From Bagarius yarrelli (Eukaryota > Chordata > Actinopteri > Siluriformes > Sisoridae), in assembly GCA_005784505.1 (NCBI GenBank), contig VCAZ01000041.1:147501-211500 (forward strand): 64,000 bases of DNA, in the 5' to 3' direction. The notes under the pieces were generated by a model. It searched no databases and was not told the DNA's origin. It saw only the letters and a list, made by a program, of their open reading frames with translations. Shown in pieces: positions 34,670 to 46,507 of the stretch (positions are counted from its first letter, which is position 1; the number at the start of each line of letters is the position of its first letter). The position numbers and the translations under genes are program-made.

Positions 34670-35725
34670 TTTAAAGAGTCTAAGATGAGTTACTGAATCA
34701 TTTCCTGATCCATTTAAAGATCAGTTATTCATGCCCATTAGTTCTTGTAGATGGTGCTTGGAGAGATAAAGCTACACACACCTTTTGCTAAAAGACTGTC
34801 ATAAATCTTTAGTCTCCGCCTTGGTTTGTAATGGAAAGAAAGAAAAGCAATTCTTATGCTTGAGCCACATATAGTAGTTTTATTTTTTCTCTGTGACATC
34901 AATGCACAGCACCCTCAGTAACACTGTGATACTCTGCCATGCTGGTACTCAAAGATTTTGTAGATACCTATCCACTTGGAATCAAAAGACAGACACTGGG
35001 GAAAAAAGAGGAGAAAAGACTATTGAGTAATAGGAAATAAAGAGGAAGAAAGCCGAGATGGTAGATAAAAAAAAAAAAATCTGAAATCAAGGAAGGAATG
35101 TGCAATAGAAGGAGCCAGAACTAGAGACTGGGAATTAGATAGAAAAGACAACTTGTAGAAAGTTGAAGAAAAAGTGATTGATTGATAAACATGCAATTAA
35201 GAGGAGGCTAATTAAGTTAAGCTAAATTCGCTTTACAAGCCTTTCATTTCCCAAATTAATGCCAACCAGCAGCACACTGCTACCTTTACTAGACAAATAC
35301 CAACACAAATGTCTAAATCATTTAAATGACTTAGCATTTAATCACGATTTAAGATACATTAAGAATAGACTGTGTTTATACGAAATTTATCGTATGTCCA
35401 ATATCGCTAGTTTATCAGCTCCGTCATTCACTTCCTAGATAATTACCTAGGTGAGAGTTTCCCAGTCCCAACAGACCTGATTTAAAGAATTAGCTAATTA
35501 ACATCTTTTTGTGTGTTTAACTGGGTGTAAAAGAGTGGGGAAATCACCCCAAGGAACTCGAAAACCTCTCAAACCTGTGATCTTGGGCAACACCTGGCAC
35601 TTTCTGATATGTCTAAATTTGTGCAATGTTTCTGTGTGATATAACGAGCGCCAACCACCCCAGATGCCCCTAAGTGTAAAAATGCCTAAAGTTTAAAGAT
35701 TATATGACAACAGAAACAATACAAC
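34670..35725. other. Intergenic stretch, no gene seen
   Basis: Includes a 13-base A run near 35070. Nothing else recognised. Confidence 0.4.
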
Positions 35726-35727
35726 AA

Positions 35728-35880
35728 GAAGCCCAATTGTTAAGGGGTTGGATTGTTGATGAGAAGATCATGGCTTTCATTCCCAGCAAAGGCCCTTAAC
35801 CCTCAACTGCTTAGTCGGATAAAAAAAGAGATAATTGTAAGTTGATATGGGTAACGGTCAAATGCTGTAAATGTTAACTG
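35728..35880 (+). repeat. SINE-like repeat, family A
   Basis: CCCAATTGTTAAGGGGTTGG head, AAAGGCCCTTAACCCTCAAC middle, and a decayed tail ending CAAATGCTGTAAATG. Confidence 0.7.
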
Positions 35881-36061
35881 CAATTTTTATTCAACTTGAA
35901 CCAGGCTACATTGAAGACAGCATATCCTGGGATCTCTTGATATCCCTTGTCTGGACACCAGTCCCTTAGAGAATAATGTTAGTAGTATTGTGGATTGTAA
36001 CCCTGTCTATGAGGTACGACTATACCTCAATGGGACACCAGTACATTACAGAGTACCATAT

Positions 36062-36200
36062 ATTTCTGGCATTAGGCAGACACCCTTATCCACACTGACT
36101 TACATTTATTCAAGTGAGCGATTGAGGGTTAAGGGGTCTTGTTTGGGGAATTGAACCCATTTTTCCTTGATCCAAATACCAGAATGTTTTAGGTGATCAG
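36062..36200 (-). repeat. SINE-like repeat, family A, 3' half
   Basis: GGCAGACACCCTTATCCACACTGACTTACA and GATTGAGGGTTAAGGGG in minus orientation. Confidence 0.65.
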
Positions 36201-36267
36201 AGAAAGCCGGCAACGTGAAGGACACCCACATGAGACATAGTGAACTGTGGACCTATCAATACTGTTA

Positions 36268-36395
36268 CTTCATCCATTCATTGTCTATTTCCACTTATTC
36301 CTAATCAAGGTCACAAGGATCTGCTGGAGTGTATCCAAGCTGTCATTCGGTGAAAGGTAGAGGTCACCCTGGACAGGTTGCCAGTTAAAACCCGA
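36268..36395 (-). repeat. SINE-like repeat, family B, 3' part
   Basis: CACTTATTCCTAATCAAGGTC, GATCTGCTGGAGT and GGTCACCCTGGACAGG are the reverse of the family B 3' end. Confidence 0.75.
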
Positions 36396-36399
36396 CATA

Positions 36400-37760
36400 A
36401 ACAATGCTAATTGTTTCCTTGGATTCGATTTTGTGGAATGTCTGTGTTGTTGTCCTTCAGCAGGCTTTGACTGCATGTAACCAATCCTTCATGAGTAAGT
36501 AATAGATTTTTCTCTAACATTTCTTTTAAAAATCCTGGAAATTGATTAAAAGGCTATTAAAAGCTGGAACATAACGGAACGAAGGTTAAACATAAGTAAG
36601 CAAAATATTCTCTTTAGTTTTTAAACAGCCACAAGGAAAATTAACTGGTTAAACCATATTTACCCAAGGCTTTCAAATAATCCTAACATGGGAATCTAAT
36701 CAAGACCTTTTTATTCAATTTGGAAGAGTCCACTATGACGATAGCAGCACAGGAAACAGCAACCAGGACCCAAAACAAACATGTACACACAATCTGGAGC
36801 CCGGGTCTATCTGATCAAACGGGTTCAATTAATTTGAAGCCGATGGCTCTCGCCAGAGGTATGCCGTAGGATTTTCATTGAACCCAGTCCATGCAATTGG
36901 CTCCCAAATTGCTGAAAATGCTACGATTACATAACTATGCAAGCGTGCTCCGGTACATGCCATTTTTTTTGCATAGGCAGCATTGGAACAACCGTTCTGT
37001 GATACGCAAGTTGACATTTTTCATACCTTTCAAATAAAAAGTGTAAGGGTTTAGAAGGGTTTCATAAAAGGGTTCCCAGTGTTGGTATGGAATGCTTTTA
37101 ATGGGAAAACATGAGCTAACCGATTTCAAAAAGTGTACCCTTAGTGGACATACCAGCCTGCTAGCAGCTAAGCTAGAAAACGAAGCTTTAATGTGTTTTA
37201 GCTCTTAATGTGTGGGTAGAAATGCATGCATTTACTGAAGGTCAAGCTTTGACCAGCTGTGGCCTGTGGCTAAACAAAATAGCAACCTAGTAAAAAGGAT
37301 TGATGTCAGACTTTTTGCTGTCTTGCCTCCTCACTGGCAGTTACTCACTCCAGGGTGACTGCCTGCACTGCCCTTGTGTTGTTCTCTAGCAACAAGTTTA
37401 TGATAATCTTAATAAATTATTTGGCACACAGACATTAAATGGTGTGATTGCCACTAAATCACATAGAGTGTGTGCCTCTCGGGTAGGACAGCTTCATGTC
37501 TCACATGGTCTTAGCCTCGGTAAATTAGGACAGGATTAATGATCATTTAAAGTGCCTATGATAATCATATTCCATGTTGAATATCATAATGCGATGTCTT
37601 TCCGGACAACATTCTTATCGTTTGGTTATATATCATCTTTATAACTTGCTCAGTGTTTTCTATATATGGCAAGGTTTAGACAAGTGACTTGTGTATTGTG
37701 GTCTTAGCGGTAAAGTCACAGCAATAATGTGCTCTTGTTTTGACCCTTTACATTTAAATC
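36400..37760. other. Intergenic stretch, no gene seen
   Basis: Moderately unique sequence with 62-64 codon open frames only. No domains or splice-bounded exons recognised. Confidence 0.4.
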
Positions 37761-37764
37761 AAAA

Positions 37765-37880
37765 CTAATAGCATTTAGCAGATGTCATTATTCCGAGCAA
37801 CTTACATTTATATCAATTATACATCTAATTAAAGGTTAAGGGCCTTGCTCAGGGGCCCGACAGTGGCAGTTTTTTCATCC
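37765..37880 (-). repeat. SINE-like repeat, family A, 3' half
   Basis: TTTAGCAGATGTCATTATTCCGAGC and GTTAAGGGCCTTGCTCAGGG in minus orientation. Confidence 0.7.
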
Positions 37881-38004
37881 AAGAAAATGTTGTAGTATGA
37901 AAGACAAACATGTATAAACTCTGAATTGTTGTTAATTCATTTAATTCATCAAAAATACTCCCTTTTCCTAATTTACACTTTCATCATTCAAAACATAGTT
38001 TTGT

Positions 38005-38460
38005 AATGCAGCAGCGCAGTGGCTTAATGTTTAGCACTGTTTCCTCACAGCACGGAGGTTCCAGGTTTGTATCCCCTGCAGGGGTCTTTCTGTGTGGAGT
38101 TTGCATGTTCTCCCCGTGCTTGTGTGTGTTTACTCCGGGTTCTCCAGTTTTCTTCCGCAGTCCAAAAACATGTATGTTAGATTGATTGGTGATTTTAAAT
38201 TGCCCAAAGGAGTGAGTGTAAGTTTGTGTGTGAGTTTGTCTGGTTGTTTGTTTGTATGTGGCCCTGTAGTGGACTAGTGATTTGTCTAGGGTGACACCTG
38301 CCTTTCGGCCAATGAAAGCTGGGATAGACTCCAGCAGATCCACGTGACCCTCATTAGGAATAAGCGGGTATATATCTTTGGCTTTGTACATGTACCTTGC
38401 ACAATGACAATAACGTTGAATCTAATCTAATCTAATCTCATAGACAATAGATGGATTGAC
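38005..38460 (+). repeat. SINE-like repeat, family B, full length with a tail insertion
   Basis: Head GCAGCGCAGTGGCTTAATG, box B-like GGTTTGTATCCCC, TTGCATGTTCTCCCCGTGC, and 3' end CTCATTAGGAATAAGCGGG. The expected ATAGACAATGGATGG is displaced by about 65 bp containing TTGCACAATGACAATAACG and (AATCT)n. The tail resumes at CATAGACAATAGATGGATTG. Confidence 0.8.
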
Positions 38461-38542
38461 GAATGATAGAGAAAAAGGAACACTACTGAAAGAGTGAATT
38501 AGATCTTAGTCTAGTGATTATATTAAAAATATAAAGTTTGGG

Positions 38543-38940
38543 CAAGGCAGTGGCTTAGCAATTAGCACTGTTTCCTCACAGCAAGAAGATCCTAGGTTCG
38601 AATCCCCCTAGGGGTCTTTCGGTGTGGTTTGCATGTTCTCCCCGTGTTTGTGTGGGTCCAAAAACATGTATGTTAGATTAATTGGCGATTCTAAATTACC
38701 CAAAGGAGTAAGTGGGTGAGTGTGTGTGTGGTTGTTTGTCTATATGTGACCTTTTGATGGACTGGTGACCTGTCCAGAGCGAACCCTGCCTTTTACATAA
38801 TGACAGCTGGGATAAACTCCAGCAGATCCCTGTGACCCTGATTAGGAATAAGTGGGTATAGACAATGGATGGATAGATGAATGAATGGATGGATGGATGG
38901 ATGCATAGGTGAATGAATAGATGGGTGGATGTTTTGCTAT
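38543..38940 (+). repeat. SINE-like repeat, family B, near full length
   Basis: Head GGCAGTGGCTTAGCAATTAGC, good box B GGTTCGAATCCCC, TTTGCATGTTCTCCCCGTG, and 3' end GATTAGGAATAAGTGGGTATAG followed by a (GGAT)n tail to about 38936. Confidence 0.85.
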
Positions 38941-38984
38941 ACCTTGTTTTATATAAGTTTTTGTGATCTGTAAAAAAAAATATT

Positions 38985-39302
38985 AATAATAATAATAATA
39001 ATAATAAAATTACAAGATTAAAACGTAATATTTTAGGAATTCAGTAAAAATACAGGAAAAAAGCCAAAGCAATACAAGAGTTAAGTCAAAATAATGACAA
39101 TAAATTTGTAGCTTTCTAACTGCTGATTGCGTCATCGTTTTATTATATTTATAGTTCACTGAAGAGTCGCCTGGTTATGTTCATCTCTCTGGATCTGTTG
39201 CACCACATGTTAATACAAATTGCATCACGAATAAAAACATTTGGATAAAAACACAAGCACTTTGTATTCCCATGTAACCTTAAGCAACATTTTCCATTGC
39301 CA

Positions 39303-39340
<38 letters not shown>
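38985..39340. repeat. (AAT)n and (AC)n microsatellites
   Basis: AAT repeat at about 38985-39007 and a clean AC run at 39307-39340, with unassigned AT-rich DNA between. Confidence 0.9.
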
Positions 39341-39342
<2 letters not shown>

Positions 39343-39559
39343 TTTGTGTTTTGGCTATGTTGGGAATTTTTTTTTCCCCCACGTTGAATTACACTCTATA
39401 ATCTACATTTCTTTCACAGCCCTATTATTCTCCAGGTGTTTGAACATAAGACTTTATGACATACTACAAGCACCTGTATCTCCGTTAACGTTCTTCGTGT
39501 CCACGGAAATTGCTTTTCAACGTGAAGGGCTTTAATACTCCTTTAGTCCCTTTAGCTCC

Positions 39560-40255
39560 GGCAGGAAAACACACCTGCCCCTCGTTTTCGGCACAATTGT
39601 TTCTGTTTTGCATTCACCTTCATGTCATCTTCAATCCCGTTTTTTATTTATTTATTATTATTATAACAACATAGAACAGCCGTGAAAAAGAGGGTGAAGA
39701 TCTTTTTCAGCTTCAATATTTCACTACAAGCTGTACAGAGAAAGCATTATAATAAAATCCTCCATTGTTCACTTTCCAAAGACATGGCAAACATATGAAA
39801 GCCGTTTTCCGCAGCGACCCAGCTGGTGTCCCGACATTCTTCCTTCGTTTTCAGACACTTATGACAGGTTAGGATCTTATCGAATTATCCTCAGGTGCCA
39901 AAGCGGTCAGTAAGCATATGAAAATCCCTCGTTAATATTCTCTTTGCTTTGCTTTTCGATTATTTATTTATTTATTAATTTCACACTGACCTGACAACCA
40001 AATTGGTGGCACAAATGTTAATCTCTGACGATTGCTTTCTCCTGTCGAGGGGATTAGTACATTTCCATTATTTGCAGGGCTCAAAGCTAAAAAAAAAATA
40101 TCATCAATTTGATAACAGAGAGAAAAGTCTGGGCTAATGGTGATTAATTTGGTGGCTTTTTACTCAAATGGGAAAAAATTGTTATTATTTATTTATTTAT
40201 TTTTAATTCGGGGCAAATGGAGTGGTCTAAAATCTGCATGGATGCATTAAGGACT
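39560..40255. other. Candidate conserved non-coding element(s)
   Basis: Unique sequence with repeated TAAT/ATTA cores (GATTAATTTGG, GGGCTAATGG) and no open frame of note, interrupted by ATTT repeats. Called by texture only. Confidence 0.25.
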
Positions 40256-40269
40256 CATGACTCAGTAAA

Positions 40270-40440
40270 CACATGACCATTACAGCATTCGGCAGACGCC
40301 CTTTTCCAGAGCGACTTACATTTATCTAATTTATACAGGGGGTTGAAGGCCTTGCCCAGGGACCCATCAGTGGTGCCTTGGTGGAGCTGGGAATCAAACC
40401 CACCTTAACCATGAGCCACCACTTACCATTACACCCACTA
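40270..40440 (-). repeat. SINE-like repeat, family A
   Basis: CGGCAGACGCCCTTTTCCAGAG, GGCCTTGCCCAGGGACCC, GGGAATCAAACCC and CCTTAACCATGAGCC in minus orientation. Confidence 0.8.
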
Positions 40441-40594
40441 CCCACTTCCCATGAGCCACCTCTACCCATTACAACCGTTTTAGCTTCTCCCAATATTTCT
40501 GTATGTGGATATTCATTAAATAATTCAATTATTGTGCTTAAAACTTTAATATCAAAACATTTACATTTTTGTTAATGATCTTACAGAGCTACTT

Positions 40595-40725
40595 TTTCAA
40601 CCAACTGCGCATTTGATTGTTAAGGGCCTTGCTCAGGGGCCCAGCAAAAGACAGATTGGTGGTGCTGGGAAATGAACCCATGATCTATCAATCAGGAGCC
40701 CAACACCTTTACCACGAATGTGAAT
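40595..40725 (-). repeat. SINE-like repeat, family A, 5' part
   Basis: TTAAGGGCCTTGCTCAGGGG, GGTGGTGCTGGGAAATGAACC and CCAACACCTTTACC in minus orientation. Confidence 0.75.
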
Positions 40726-40834
40726 GTAATTATTTCCTTATAAAAGACTGATGTCCTAAATTACCACCATTTAACCTGGTGTTTGTGGGAAGAGCATCAG
40801 ATCCACCGAGATATCAGATCCACCCAAGATCAAG

Positions 40835-40995
40835 CAGATCCAGAGCGACCTACACCCGTCTCATTTCGTTTATTCATCTACGCAGTTGCGGGTTAAGAGC
40901 CGTGCTCAGAAGTCCAGCAGGCAGCAGATTGTTGCTGATGGGAATTGAACCCATGATCTTTTAATCAGCAGTCCAACATACTAAACATCATGAAA
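40835..40995 (-). repeat. SINE-like repeat, family A, between short direct repeats
   Basis: GATCCAGAGCGACCTACACC, GTTAAGAGCCGTGCTCAG, GGGAATTGAACCC in minus orientation. About 65 bp before it (40768-40832) recurs after it (41027-41094), both containing GGGAAGAGCATCAGATCCAC. Confidence 0.75.
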
Positions 40996-41137
40996 GATGT
41001 TTGGTGTCCAATATTTCCGCTATTTAACCTGATGTTCATGGGAAGAGCATCAGATCCACTGAGAGATCAGATTCACCCGAGATCAAGCATTCACCTGACA
41101 GTCATATTTTATATTTCTTTTATATTTATATAACTTA

Positions 41138-41154
41138 ATTTTTATTATTATTAT

Positions 41155-41186
<32 letters not shown>

Positions 41187-41192
41187 GTATAT
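41138..41192. repeat. (ATT)n/(TAG)n microsatellite
   Basis: TTATTATTATTAGTAGTAGTAG-type trinucleotide run. Confidence 0.95.
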
Positions 41193-41204
41193 ATACACGT
41201 AGAT

Positions 41205-41425
41205 ATAGCATGGGGGTTTAGTGATTAGCACTAACCCACAGCAAGTAGGTTCCAGGTTCGTATCTCCCTGTGCTTGTGTGGGTTTACTCCGGTTTCTTCC
41301 CACAATCCAAAAACATGTGATGGACTGGTGATCTTTCCAGGGTGACCCCTGCCTTTCGTCCAATGACAGCTGGGATAGACTCCAGCAGGTTTAGATAATA
41401 GATGGATGGATGGATGGATATTTAC
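41205..41425 (+). repeat. SINE-like repeat, family B, internally deleted
   Basis: GGTTCCAGGTTCGTATCTCC, TGTGGGTTTACTCCGG, then a jump from CCAAAAACATGT to GATGGACTGGTGATC, and the (GGAT)n end at 41402-41420. Confidence 0.75.
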
Positions 41426-41890
41426 ATGAAATTATATAAAATAATTCTAATACTACTTTAATTAAATGATTAATTTTGTTTCTCTGTTAATTCTTTGTTT
41501 AATATTTTTTTATATTTATTCTTGTATTTAAATGCATTTTGGAAAAATATGTAATTATTTCCAGGAACAACAACAGTCTCCCACTCCTTTGGCTTTTCAC
41601 TCTGATGCATGGCATTAAGATTTTCCATTAAGATGCGTGCAACCTCGTAATCCTCCTCCAAGGAACAAAGGCTGGGGTTATAGAGAGTTTCTTTTGTCTG
41701 GATTTTATCCCAGTGCCAAAAAAATCTGTGGAAGTAATGCTGACTGAAATTACAAACAACTATTAACTATTATATTCATTTGCAGCCTATGTACATAAAT
41801 GCAGGTTCGATTAATTGTAATATCTATTTGTTAATCATTTTCTAAACGATTCTGAAAATAACCTGTACATTTTTTATTCCCCCTGAGAGA

Positions 41891-41906
41891 CTCTCCCTCT
41901 CTCTCT

Positions 41907-41953
<47 letters not shown>
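41891..41953. repeat. (CT)n microsatellite
   Basis: Dinucleotide CT run with CCCT interruptions at the left. Confidence 0.95.
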
Positions 41954-41955
<2 letters not shown>

Positions 41956-41959
41956 GATC

Positions 41960-42507
41960 CTCGGCAACAGGTAAAAATACTGACACATCCAGTTGCGAGC
42001 TAATCAGCTATTCATCATGCATTATTCATGTTTCTTAACAATTCAGGCACTGAAAGACGAAGTGTCTAAGCAGGCGGAGGCTCGTGCAGCTGGAAGGGAG
42101 TGAAGATGTAGACCTGCGAGTGACAGGATGTGGCAGCCCGGCCCCCTTCATCTCTCTGACAAGTTTGCCTCATTATCCTTTTTCCACTGCGCTTTTAACA
42201 CACCTCGACTCGACGAGTTTGCTACAACTAGAAAACCGCCCCGCTGCAAGGGCTACCGAAAGACGAACACCTCATTACCACTCCCAGAGCGGCACGGTAC
42301 GACTCGCGGGGCCATAAATCCTAACCCTGGACGCTGTCAGTTCCGTCAATAAGGACATCTTTAGTGCTTTGCTTTTCAAATCAGTCTGCATTTTGATCTG
42401 GAGTTTCGTTTAACAATTAAGGATTTATTTATTTTTTTTCTAAAGCACCTGTTTTACCAAGTCTCAAGGTTAGGGCAGCAAACTCTCTCCCTATCTCGCT
42501 TTTTCTA

Positions 42508-42539
<32 letters not shown>

Positions 42540-42816
42540 TCTAAATACTCCTTATCTGGTATTTCTTGTCAGTCCTGATAAGCCGCTGAGGGTACGAAGG
42601 CGTCGAGAGAACGCGTGTTTCCGAGACAAAAGCCTAAAGCAAGCCGAAACGTATGTTTGAATCTAGCTCGTTAGTGTGATGTGAAAAGACCTGCGAGTCA
42701 GGTGTGCGAGCAGAATACCGAAACAAAGGGGAGAGAACAGGACTCATCAATCATCGGGTGACTTGGACTCCACAGCACCACCGAGCAACCCGACCGCATC
42801 ATGTCCACCGCAGGAG

Positions 42817-42857
<41 letters not shown>

Positions 42858-43115
42858 ATGCGGTAAACAAGTCACATTTACTGAGAAAATGGAAACGGGA
42901 GCACGGAAAATGCCCAGCGTTACATGATGACCTATTCGGGAGGAAACAATCGGCTGATTAGGGTTTAATTGAAACGTCTAGCGGGACTAATTTTACTCGG
43001 TAAATTTTGGCGAGGATCTATGTGTGTAATCAGATTTACATTTTAAATGAAACGGAAAAAATTTTCAACATTTAGGCTGATGAGCAAATCAGCAAATCTT
43101 AAATGTGTTATAACT
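41960..43115. other. GC-richer intergenic stretch, no gene supported
   Basis: Open frames of 74-85 codons (42084-42352, 42704-42961) have no recognisable domain. TTTTTCCACTGCGC and CTCGACTCGACGAG (42179-42220) look like a decayed fish MITE. A (CT)n lies at 42510-42542 and a (GA)n at 42818-42849. Confidence 0.4.
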
Positions 43116-43119
43116 GTCT

Positions 43120-43566
43120 AACACTATATTATCAAAAGTTTGTGGACACCAGCACACCCACATATGTGTCTCTTTCTCAATGTCTTTGCATGTTCAAGCA
43201 TTAAATCTTATTTTACTGGAACTAAGACACTCAAACTCTGTTCCAGCATGACGATGTCCCTGTGCACAAACCCCCTGATCTCCATGAGGACATGCTGTGT
43301 TCTGGATGTTTTAGGCTGGAAGAACTCTCATGTCCTGTACAGAGTCCTGATTCTGACTCAGCCCTTTTAAACTGAACACCTTTGGGATGAACTGGAACCC
43401 TGACTAAACCCCAGACCTCCTCACTATTACATCATCATCAGTGTCTGATCTCACTAATACTATTGGAACTAAATAATCAAATAAATAAATAATCACACAG
43501 TCACATGACCCAATCTGGTGGAAAACCTGCAAGTCTGGAGGTAATTATAGGAGGATGAGTGAGAGG
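43120..43566 (+). mobile_element. Tc1-derived non-autonomous element with readable transposase remnant
   Basis: Starts TAACACTATATTATCAAAAG. One frame reads FQHDDVPVHK, later LEELSCPVQSPD, then EHLWDELE, matching the DD34E C-terminal part of Tc1 transposases. Stops and frameshifts interrupt it. The right terminal repeat is missing where it meets a SINE head. It shows that this approximately 450-bp family derives from a Tc1 element by internal deletion. Confidence 0.8.
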
Positions 43567-43569
43567 CAG

Positions 43570-43642
43570 AGGTGGTTCAAATGGTTGAGGTGATGAGTTG
43601 TTGATTGAAAGACCAACAACCCTGGATGGATGGATGGATGGA
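43570..43642 (+). repeat. SINE head fragment plus (GGAT)n
   Basis: AGGTGGTTCAAATGGTTGAGG resembles the family A head. It is followed at once by CCTGGATGGATGGATGGATG. Confidence 0.5.
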
Positions 43643-43649
43643 TGATTTC

Positions 43650-45220
43650 GCTTAATCATTTTTTTTTACCTCATTTTTGATTGTAGTCCAAAAAAATGAC
43701 ATCAGTCTAATTAGTCTTTTTGACATATTCCTAGCCAAAGGGTGCCAATATATTTAAAATGCCCTCTAGGTTATAGACTTTCCTTTAAGTTATCTTGCAA
43801 TGATATTTGCTTATTATTAAAATAGAATAAAATAGAATAAAAAGAATTCTGACATTGTGTCATTCATTTTAAGTCCTATCTTTCGCACGCTACTATTGGT
43901 CAGTCATGTACAGCATTTAACCATTAGGCAAGATGCTAGCTACCGAGTAGCCCACATTAGCTTTGCGAAACAACATAACATAACAACATGACTAAATGAG
44001 AGAGTTTGTCAGGTAAATTAACTGACTTTTTTGACAGAACAAAAATTTTGTAGTTTTTTCAATGGCAATTTTTAAACCTTATTTTACCCTATAACGTGTG
44101 TTAAAAGTGAATTTGTGTTAAAATCTAATAAAATAAATAAAATACGGTCATCCTGGAGACTCATTTTGTGGTTAAAAATAAACTAAATGATTAGAATCTT
44201 GTGTAGCTCATTTATGCAGCTAACGTGCTAGACTAACGCCCTGAGGAAGCTCCAGAGATGAAACACAAATAAGATGCAGAAACCTGCTATGAACAATGTC
44301 GAGATGAATCAGTCACTGAGCAAATGAGTCTAATCTGAGCCTACCACATACTGCTGAGTCTTCTGAAAAAAAAATCTTTTTTGGTCCCCCCACTAGCCAC
44401 CCCCCACCCCCACTCCTCAGTGAGATTTCGGTGGCCTTGCCCATCTTCCCCTTTCTGTCAGTCTCTCTCTCTCACCTGTTTACCAAACTCTCAGCATGTC
44501 TACCTGTCTATCATCTTATCCCTTTGCACTATTCAGGTTCAAACCGATAGTTTTTGTCGTTGCATTGCCAGACGGCTTGGCTACGCCTGATGCTAGCGTC
44601 CCTGCAAAGAGCTGACAGGCTGCCAAAACCCACAAAAAGGGAGGAGTCACGACTAGTGCAGATAAACACAAAAATACACCATCGCCATAAATATAGCCAT
44701 TAAGGGATGTCTCGGGAAGTGGTTCAAAAACGTTTCTTTAAAATCTGAAAAACAAAAAAATGGCATCCAAACGAGAAAATTCAAAGGTCTTGAATTTGAA
44801 GCTTGTTTTTTTTGGCTCATAGATGAAACAGCGACAGCTAAACATGCTGCTGAAAACGAGAGGGCATGTAGCAGTGATCTTGTTACTGACATCAGCAGGC
44901 CCAGGTTGCTTAAGGAAGCTTGTTAGAGGTTAAAAAAAGAGACATTGTTCTTTCTGGTAATGCAGTTGCCACACTGGTGATCTAACAACCCTATTAAAAA
45001 CTGATCAAACGACCTCCAAGAACCGGCAGGTACTAAAAGCGTATACCAAAAAAAGGCACTTTTAAAAAAATTGATAGATAGAGAGGCCTTCTCTTACATG
45101 TTCTGTGTTTCATGTCCTAAGGGTTTACCTGAGAGTTTATTAAGTTAGGTAATTTGCAGAGGAACCCAATAACTTTCTATAACAAACATCTGTATCAGCT
45201 AATTCTTTCGGTCTAATTAT
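43650..45220. other. AT-rich intergenic stretch, no gene seen
   Basis: Lies downstream of the LRRTM gene. I looked for an alternative terminal exon encoding the YDQP...YC signature of long LRRTM3/4 isoforms and did not see one. Confidence 0.4.
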
Positions 45221-45223
45221 ACA

Positions 45224-45885
45224 ATAAAGGTCCAGGATAGATCTGTAACTAAATCATCAGTCAGCCATTTTCTGTCCATCAGCAAGCTTAGTCAATACAG
45301 TATTATTATTATTATTATATTTACTGTTGCAATCATAGACGTCCTTTTAGTTTGTTTTGTCATATTGGCCATTTTTCAACCATGTGTGTTTGTTATGTCT
45401 GGTTTTGGAGAACCAAATGTTGTCAAATACTTTTTTTACAATAGCATTATCCACAGTACTGCTAGTAAAGCAAACATTAAGTCAAAGCTAGCTTTGAATC
45501 GTTAGCATTTTGAGAAGATTGAATTCTTGTCTTTAAAGACACGCCAGAGAAACACCACCATAACACCACGATTATTCTAGATATAAGAACAATAGATCTA
45601 TGATTGAACAAAATGACTAGATTCTGCTTACATCAGTAGTCAGCCATTTTCTGTCAATCAGCATGTTTCACCATTACGTTCGCTGTACTCGTAGCTATCT
45701 TAGTTCGTTGCATTCTATTGCTCATTTTTGGACATTGGACGATGTGCATTTATTATTTCTGGGACATGGGTCTGCTAGCATGAAGCTGCTTATAAGCAAA
45801 TATTGTCAAATCCTTTGGAATTTTATTTTCCACAACACTGCTAGCAATAAAAGCTAGCTTTATACTGTTAGCAGCTTCTATTTTG
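45224..45885. repeat. Diverged tandem duplication, about 370-380 bp per copy
   Basis: CAGCCATTTTCTGTC at 45262 recurs at 45641. GGCCATTTTTCAACC at 45367 has the counterpart GCTCATTTTTGGAC. AAGCTAGCTTTGAATCGTTAGC at 45485 corresponds to AAGCTAGCTTTATACTGTTAGC at about 45851. Order and orientation are the same. Confidence 0.6.
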
Positions 45886-46200
45886 TCTAGTTGTTTGGTC
45901 AAAGTGAATTTGGAGTTAAAGTGTTTTCCATAGTCAGAAATATAGAAAATAATAATAAATGTTTAGTGCATCACAGTCTAAAGCCAATCAGATGTATCAA
46001 AGCCTCAAATTCCTTTTTTCTTTTCTAGAGTCAGTGACACCCTACAACTTTCATACACTTCTTGACATTGTATCGACTACATTCTTTTGTTTTTCAGGAC
46101 AAGTTTGTCATAACGCTTGACATAAAGAGAATTGTTTATAGAGTCGATTTGTACAGGTAAACAGCGTCCGGGAGAAAAGTAGCTAAATTAACAGGATAAA

Positions 46201-46206
46201 TTTATT
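46201..46206 (-). terminator. Probable poly(A) signal of the LRRTM gene
   Basis: TTTATT on the plus strand reads AATAAA on the minus strand, 302 bases past the stop codon. The intervening DNA has no repeat and is a plausible short 3'UTR. Other AATAAA hexamers lie further on, so the real end could be longer. Confidence 0.45.
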
Positions 46207-46507
46207 GTAAATACAGCAGGATTTTTAAAATGACTCTAAACAAATACAGCAAATCACAGTCTTTAGCATACCGAAATTAAAATGCACACATTTGCCAGAA
46301 ATCAATGAAAAACAGTCCGAGCCAAGTAGCCTTAAAAGTATTTGACATCCAGCTCTTATAAATATTTCTAGCCGCCAACACGAAATCGACAAAATGACAA
46401 AACCAAAATCACAGCACTATTTTTCTAAAAGCAATTTACACAGAGCTGCTTTTTTATAGCCAACCACTAGAAAGGTTTTGGTTACAGAATTAGCTAGAAG
46501 TGTAGAG

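Noticed and set aside
38543..38600. tRNA gene at the heads of SINE copies
   Set aside because: Box A and B-like sequences are degenerate, no cloverleaf can be drawn, and they continue into SINE bodies.
43650..46200. Alternative LRRTM terminal exon
   Set aside because: I scanned the minus strand for the YDQP/YC signature of long isoforms and saw none.
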